Below, piece by piece: positions 61,435 to 64,000 of a DNA stretch of 64,000 nt. The stretch is taken from the NCBI RefSeq assembly GCF_000372525.1, contig NZ_AQUR01000107.1, forward strand, positions 62,001-126,000, read 5' to 3'. Under the pieces are notes generated by a model. It was given only the letters and a program-made list of their open reading frames with translations, searched no databases and was not told the origin of the DNA. A program made the position numbers and the translations under genes. Origin of the DNA: Cupriavidus neocaledonicus (GTDB taxonomy: Bacteria; Pseudomonadota; Gammaproteobacteria; Burkholderiales; Burkholderiaceae). Position 1 is the first letter of the stretch, and each line of letters opens with the position of its first letter.

Positions 61435-64000
61435 ATGTCCATGCCCGCCCGCCGGCTTCGCGCCTATGCCGCCTGTGCCACGGCCCTGTTCGGGCTGGCC
61501 GCCGCGCCCGCGGCGCTGGCCGAAGACATCGACCTGTTCACCGGCCTGCAGAGCAACTCCGGCGCGCGGCCGAACGTGCTGCTGATCCTGGACAACGCGT
61601 CGGCGTGGAATGCCAATGCGCAGGTCGATTGCGAAACCCCCGGCGTGGTAGGTCCGAACAACCTGAACAACAACGTCGGCGCCGAGCAGTGCGCGCTGTA
61701 CAAGGCGGTGTCGGACCTGATCACGGACGACAATACCAACGGCAAGATCAACCTTGGCGTGATGATGTTCGGCGGCAGCAATAACTCCGGCGCCCAGTTC
61801 CGCTTCCCCAGCGTCACGCCGCCCACCGCGCCGTCAGGACTGGTGCTGCTGGACCGGGCCACGGGTGGCCCGGCGATGCTCGACTTCATCAAGAGCATCG
61901 ACCGCACCAAGGACAGCTCCAACAATTCGCAGGTCGGCGGCGCCATGCAGGAAGCGTGGGCGTTCTTTTCCGGCAAGACCGGCCTGTCCGGCACCACCTA
62001 CAAGTCGCCGATCAGCAATCCGTGCCAGAAGAACTTCATCATCTACATCGCCAACGCGCTCAACAACGGCAAGCCGCAGGACACCGGGCAGGATGCCTAC
62101 AACAAGCTCAGGGAAGCCGGCGCCACCGCTGCGCAGCTGACGCCGATCCCGCTGTCCCGCGGCAACAACATCGACAACTGGGGCGATGAATGGGCGCGCT
62201 TCCTCAACGGCATGGACCTGAACGCGGCCAACAACGCGGGTTCGGCCACGGCGACGCGCCAGAACATCATCACCTACACCATTGGCGTCACCGACGGCAG
62301 CAAGCAGAGCCTGGACTACCTGGAGTTCGTCAACAGCATGGCCAGCAAGGGCGGGGGCGGCAACTTCACGGTGCGAGCCGGCGACGACGACGCCCTGGCC
62401 AAGGCGCTGAAGGACATCTTCAACGAGATGCAGGCGGTCAACAACGTCTTTGCCTCGGTCAGCCTGCCGGTCAGCGTGAACGGGCAGGGCTCCTACCTGA
62501 ACCAGGTCTACATCGGCATGTTCCGCCCCGATGGCAAGGCGCGCCCGCGCTGGGTCGGCAACCTCAAGCAATACAAGCTGGGCTACGACACCAACGGCAA
62601 CCTGGTGATGCTCGACGCCGGCGTGCCGGGCGGCACCGAGCAGACGTCAAAGAACGCGATCAGCAATGCCAGCACCGGCTTTATCTCGCCCAATGCGCGC
62701 AGTTACTGGACCGAGGATCCGCCAAAGCAGGTAGGCAGTTCCAGTATCGTCACGGACTGGCCCGCCGACGGCTTCTGGAAGAATGCCTCGGCGCAGCTGC
62801 GCAATGCCAAGGACGCGCCCGACGGCGAGATCGTCGAGAAGGGCGGCGCCGGTGAAATGCTGCGCGCCGACTACCTTACCAGCCAGGGCGGGCGCCGCCT
62901 GCTGACCTGCGCCGGTGCCAAATGCAGCAAGGACACGGCGCTGACCGGCTTCAATACCGCCAACAAGGCGCTGACCGAGGGCGATGGCCCGTCGCTGCTG
63001 AAGACCACGGCGGCGGACGTGGCCAACATGATCGAGTGGGTGCGCGGCAAGGACGTGTTTGCCGCGTTGACCGGCACCGACCCGAAGAAGGAGGCCGAGC
63101 CCGGCCCCGGCGGCAATGTCACGGTGCGCGGCTCGATCCACGGCGACGTACTGCACTCGCGTCCGGTGGTGGTCGATTACGGTGGCAGCACCGGCGTGGT
63201 GGTGTTCTACGGCGCCAATGACGGCGTGTTCCATGCCGTCAACGGCAACCGCACCGGCGCGATTTCCACCACCGCCGGCCAGGTGCGCGCCGGCGGCGAA
63301 CTGTGGGGTTTTATCGCGCCAGAGTTCTACGGCAAGCTGGCGCGCCTCTACAACAACGCGCCCGAGGTGCGCCTGACGGGAAGCCCGCAGGACACCGCCG
63401 AGGTCCAGTTCACGCCGCGCGACTATTTCTTCGACGGCACCACCACGGTCTACCAGAACCTGAGCGATCCGGCCGCGCCGCAGGTGACCATCTACCTGAC
63501 CGCGCGGCGCGGTGGCCGCCTGGTGTATGCGCTCGACGTCAGCGATCCGGCGCAGCCGAAATACCTGTGGAGCAAGACCAGTGCCGACATCCCGGAACTG
63601 GGCCAGACCTGGTCGCAGCCGCGCGTGATGCGCGTGCGCGGCTACAGGAAGCCGGTGCTGATCATGGGCGCCGGCTACGACCCGGACGGCGAAGACACCG
63701 ACCCCGCGTTCGCAGGCGATGCCACCGCGACCAACAAGCAGGGCCGCGGCGTGCTGGTGCTCGACGCCGCCACCGGCGACGTGGTCTGGGCAGCCCTGGG
63801 CAGCTGCGCCGGCGTCACCACCGGCACCTGCGTCACCATCGACAGCCGCGCGATTCCTTCGGACGTTGCGGTGGTCGACCGCAACGGTGATGGCTACGCC
63901 GACAAGGCCTACGTCGGCGACGTGGGCGGCAATGTCTGGCGCATCGACTTCGGCGCGCTGGAAACCGACGTGCCGTCGACATGGAGCATCGGCAAGCTGG
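61435..64000 (+). CDS. pilY1: Type IV pilus tip adhesin PilY1 (3' end beyond the window)
   Basis: At least 855 residues are visible and the frame is open to the edge. The signal peptide is about 1-29 (ending AALA). A von Willebrand A-like region (about 45-330) starts NVLLILDNASAWN; its metal-site motif departs from DxSxS. The C-terminal PilY1 propeller begins near 560 (SIHGDVLHSRPVVVDYG) and includes the calcium-binding loop DRNGDGYAD at 815-823. It is the tip adhesin and assembly cofactor of type IV pili. The ribosome site AAGGAAG precedes the ATG. Confidence 0.92.
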   Translation, partial: MSMPARRLRAYAACATALFGLAAAPAALAEDIDLFTGLQSNSGARPNVLLILDNASAWNANAQVDCETPGVVGPNNLNNNVGAEQCALYKAVSDLITDDNTNGKINLGVMMFGGSNNSGAQFRFPSVTPPTAPSGLVLLDRATGGPAMLDFIKSIDRTKDSSNNSQVGGAMQEAWAFFSGKTGLSGTTYKSPISNPCQKNFIIYIANALNNGKPQDTGQDAYNKLREAGATAAQLTPIPLSRGNNIDNWGDEWARFLNGMDLNAANNAGSATATRQNIITYTIGVTDGSKQSLDYLEFVNSMASKGGGGNFTVRAGDDDALAKALKDIFNEMQAVNNVFASVSLPVSVNGQGSYLNQVYIGMFRPDGKARPRWVGNLKQYKLGYDTNGNLVMLDAGVPGGTEQTSKNAISNASTGFISPNARSYWTEDPPKQVGSSSIVTDWPADGFWKNASAQLRNAKDAPDGEIVEKGGAGEMLRADYLTSQGGRRLLTCAGAKCSKDTALTGFNTANKALTEGDGPSLLKTTAADVANMIEWVRGKDVFAALTGTDPKKEAEPGPGGNVTVRGSIHGDVLHSRPVVVDYGGSTGVVVFYGANDGVFHAVNGNRTGAISTTAGQVRAGGELWGFIAPEFYGKLARLYNNAPEVRLTGSPQDTAEVQFTPRDYFFDGTTTVYQNLSDPAAPQVTIYLTARRGGRLVYALDVSDPAQPKYLWSKTSADIPELGQTWSQPRVMRVRGYRKPVLIMGAGYDPDGEDTDPAFAGDATATNKQGRGVLVLDAATGDVVWAALGSCAGVTTGTCVTIDSRAIPSDVAVVDRNGDGYADKAYVGDVGGNVWRIDFGALETDVPSTWSIGKL

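Overview
The window is a GC-rich (clearly well above 60% by eye) stretch of chromosome from a betaproteobacterium of the order Burkholderiales. Gene content, gene order and protein sequences look most like Cupriavidus/Ralstonia: kdsD-lptCAB-rpoN-hpf-ptsN-hprK-rapZ, mutM-dynamin-mutY, prs-rplY-pth beside tRNA-Gln, and Bug-type receptors. The genus is an inference, not something measured. It is mostly core chromosome. I see no insertion sequence, prophage, integrase or CRISPR array.

Layout. (1) 1-413: 5' part of rpoH on the minus strand, preceded by a perfect CIRCE operator. (2) 759-2645: a pirin and a YbiB/TrpD2-like protein. (3) 2738-6842: a nitrate-uptake operon read leftward, nasT-nrtA-nrtB-nrtC. 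A long leader between nasT and nrtA carries two ANTAR-type hairpins and an intrinsic terminator, so NasT antitermination can be read from the DNA. (4) 7048-8401: fumarylacetoacetase-like hydrolase and maleylacetoacetate/maleylpyruvate isomerase. (5) 8471-14565: ftsY, a pair of M16 proteases (one active, one lacking the zinc site), rsmD, coaD, ferredoxin. (6) 14696-23052, minus: phoX, pth, rplY, prs, tRNA-Gln, ispE, lolB and a TPR protein. (7) 23206-27592: mutM, a dynamin-like GTPase, mutY. (8) 27630-37025, minus: LON-domain protein, rapZ, psiF-like, hprK, ptsN, hpf, rpoN, lptB, lptA, lptC, kdsD. These link nitrogen-PTS signalling, sigma-54, ribosome hibernation and LPS export. (9) 37169-49902: K+/H+ antiporter, RHH protein, DJ-1 protein, apt, LysE exporter, Na/Pi cotransporter, adenosine-specific kinase family protein, histidine phosphatase, uvrA, MFS, ssb. 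(10) 50141-57812: accessory genes, namely a porin-Bug-BMP uptake operon with a GntR-like operator, a diguanylate cyclase, small secreted proteins, a pore-loop membrane protein and a MurR/RpiR regulator. (11) 58214-64000: a minor-pilin operon pilE-fimT-pilV-pilW-pilX-pilY1, cut off inside pilY1.

How the parts work together. The nitrate operon combines a candidate sigma-54 promoter at nasT with NasT antitermination at nrtA. The rpoN-hpf-ptsN-hprK-rapZ block is the regulatory PTS-Ntr system. The lpt/kds genes supply LPS. The pil operon builds the primed tip of type IV pili through genes coupled by ATGA overlaps. The most striking readable regulation is the NasT leader, the CIRCE box on rpoH, the operator at the porin start, and an unassigned leader with a terminator ahead of the pore-loop gene. 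No wholly new multigene system was identified. The best candidate for under-described biology is the porin + Bug + cytoplasmic BMP-like protein operon.
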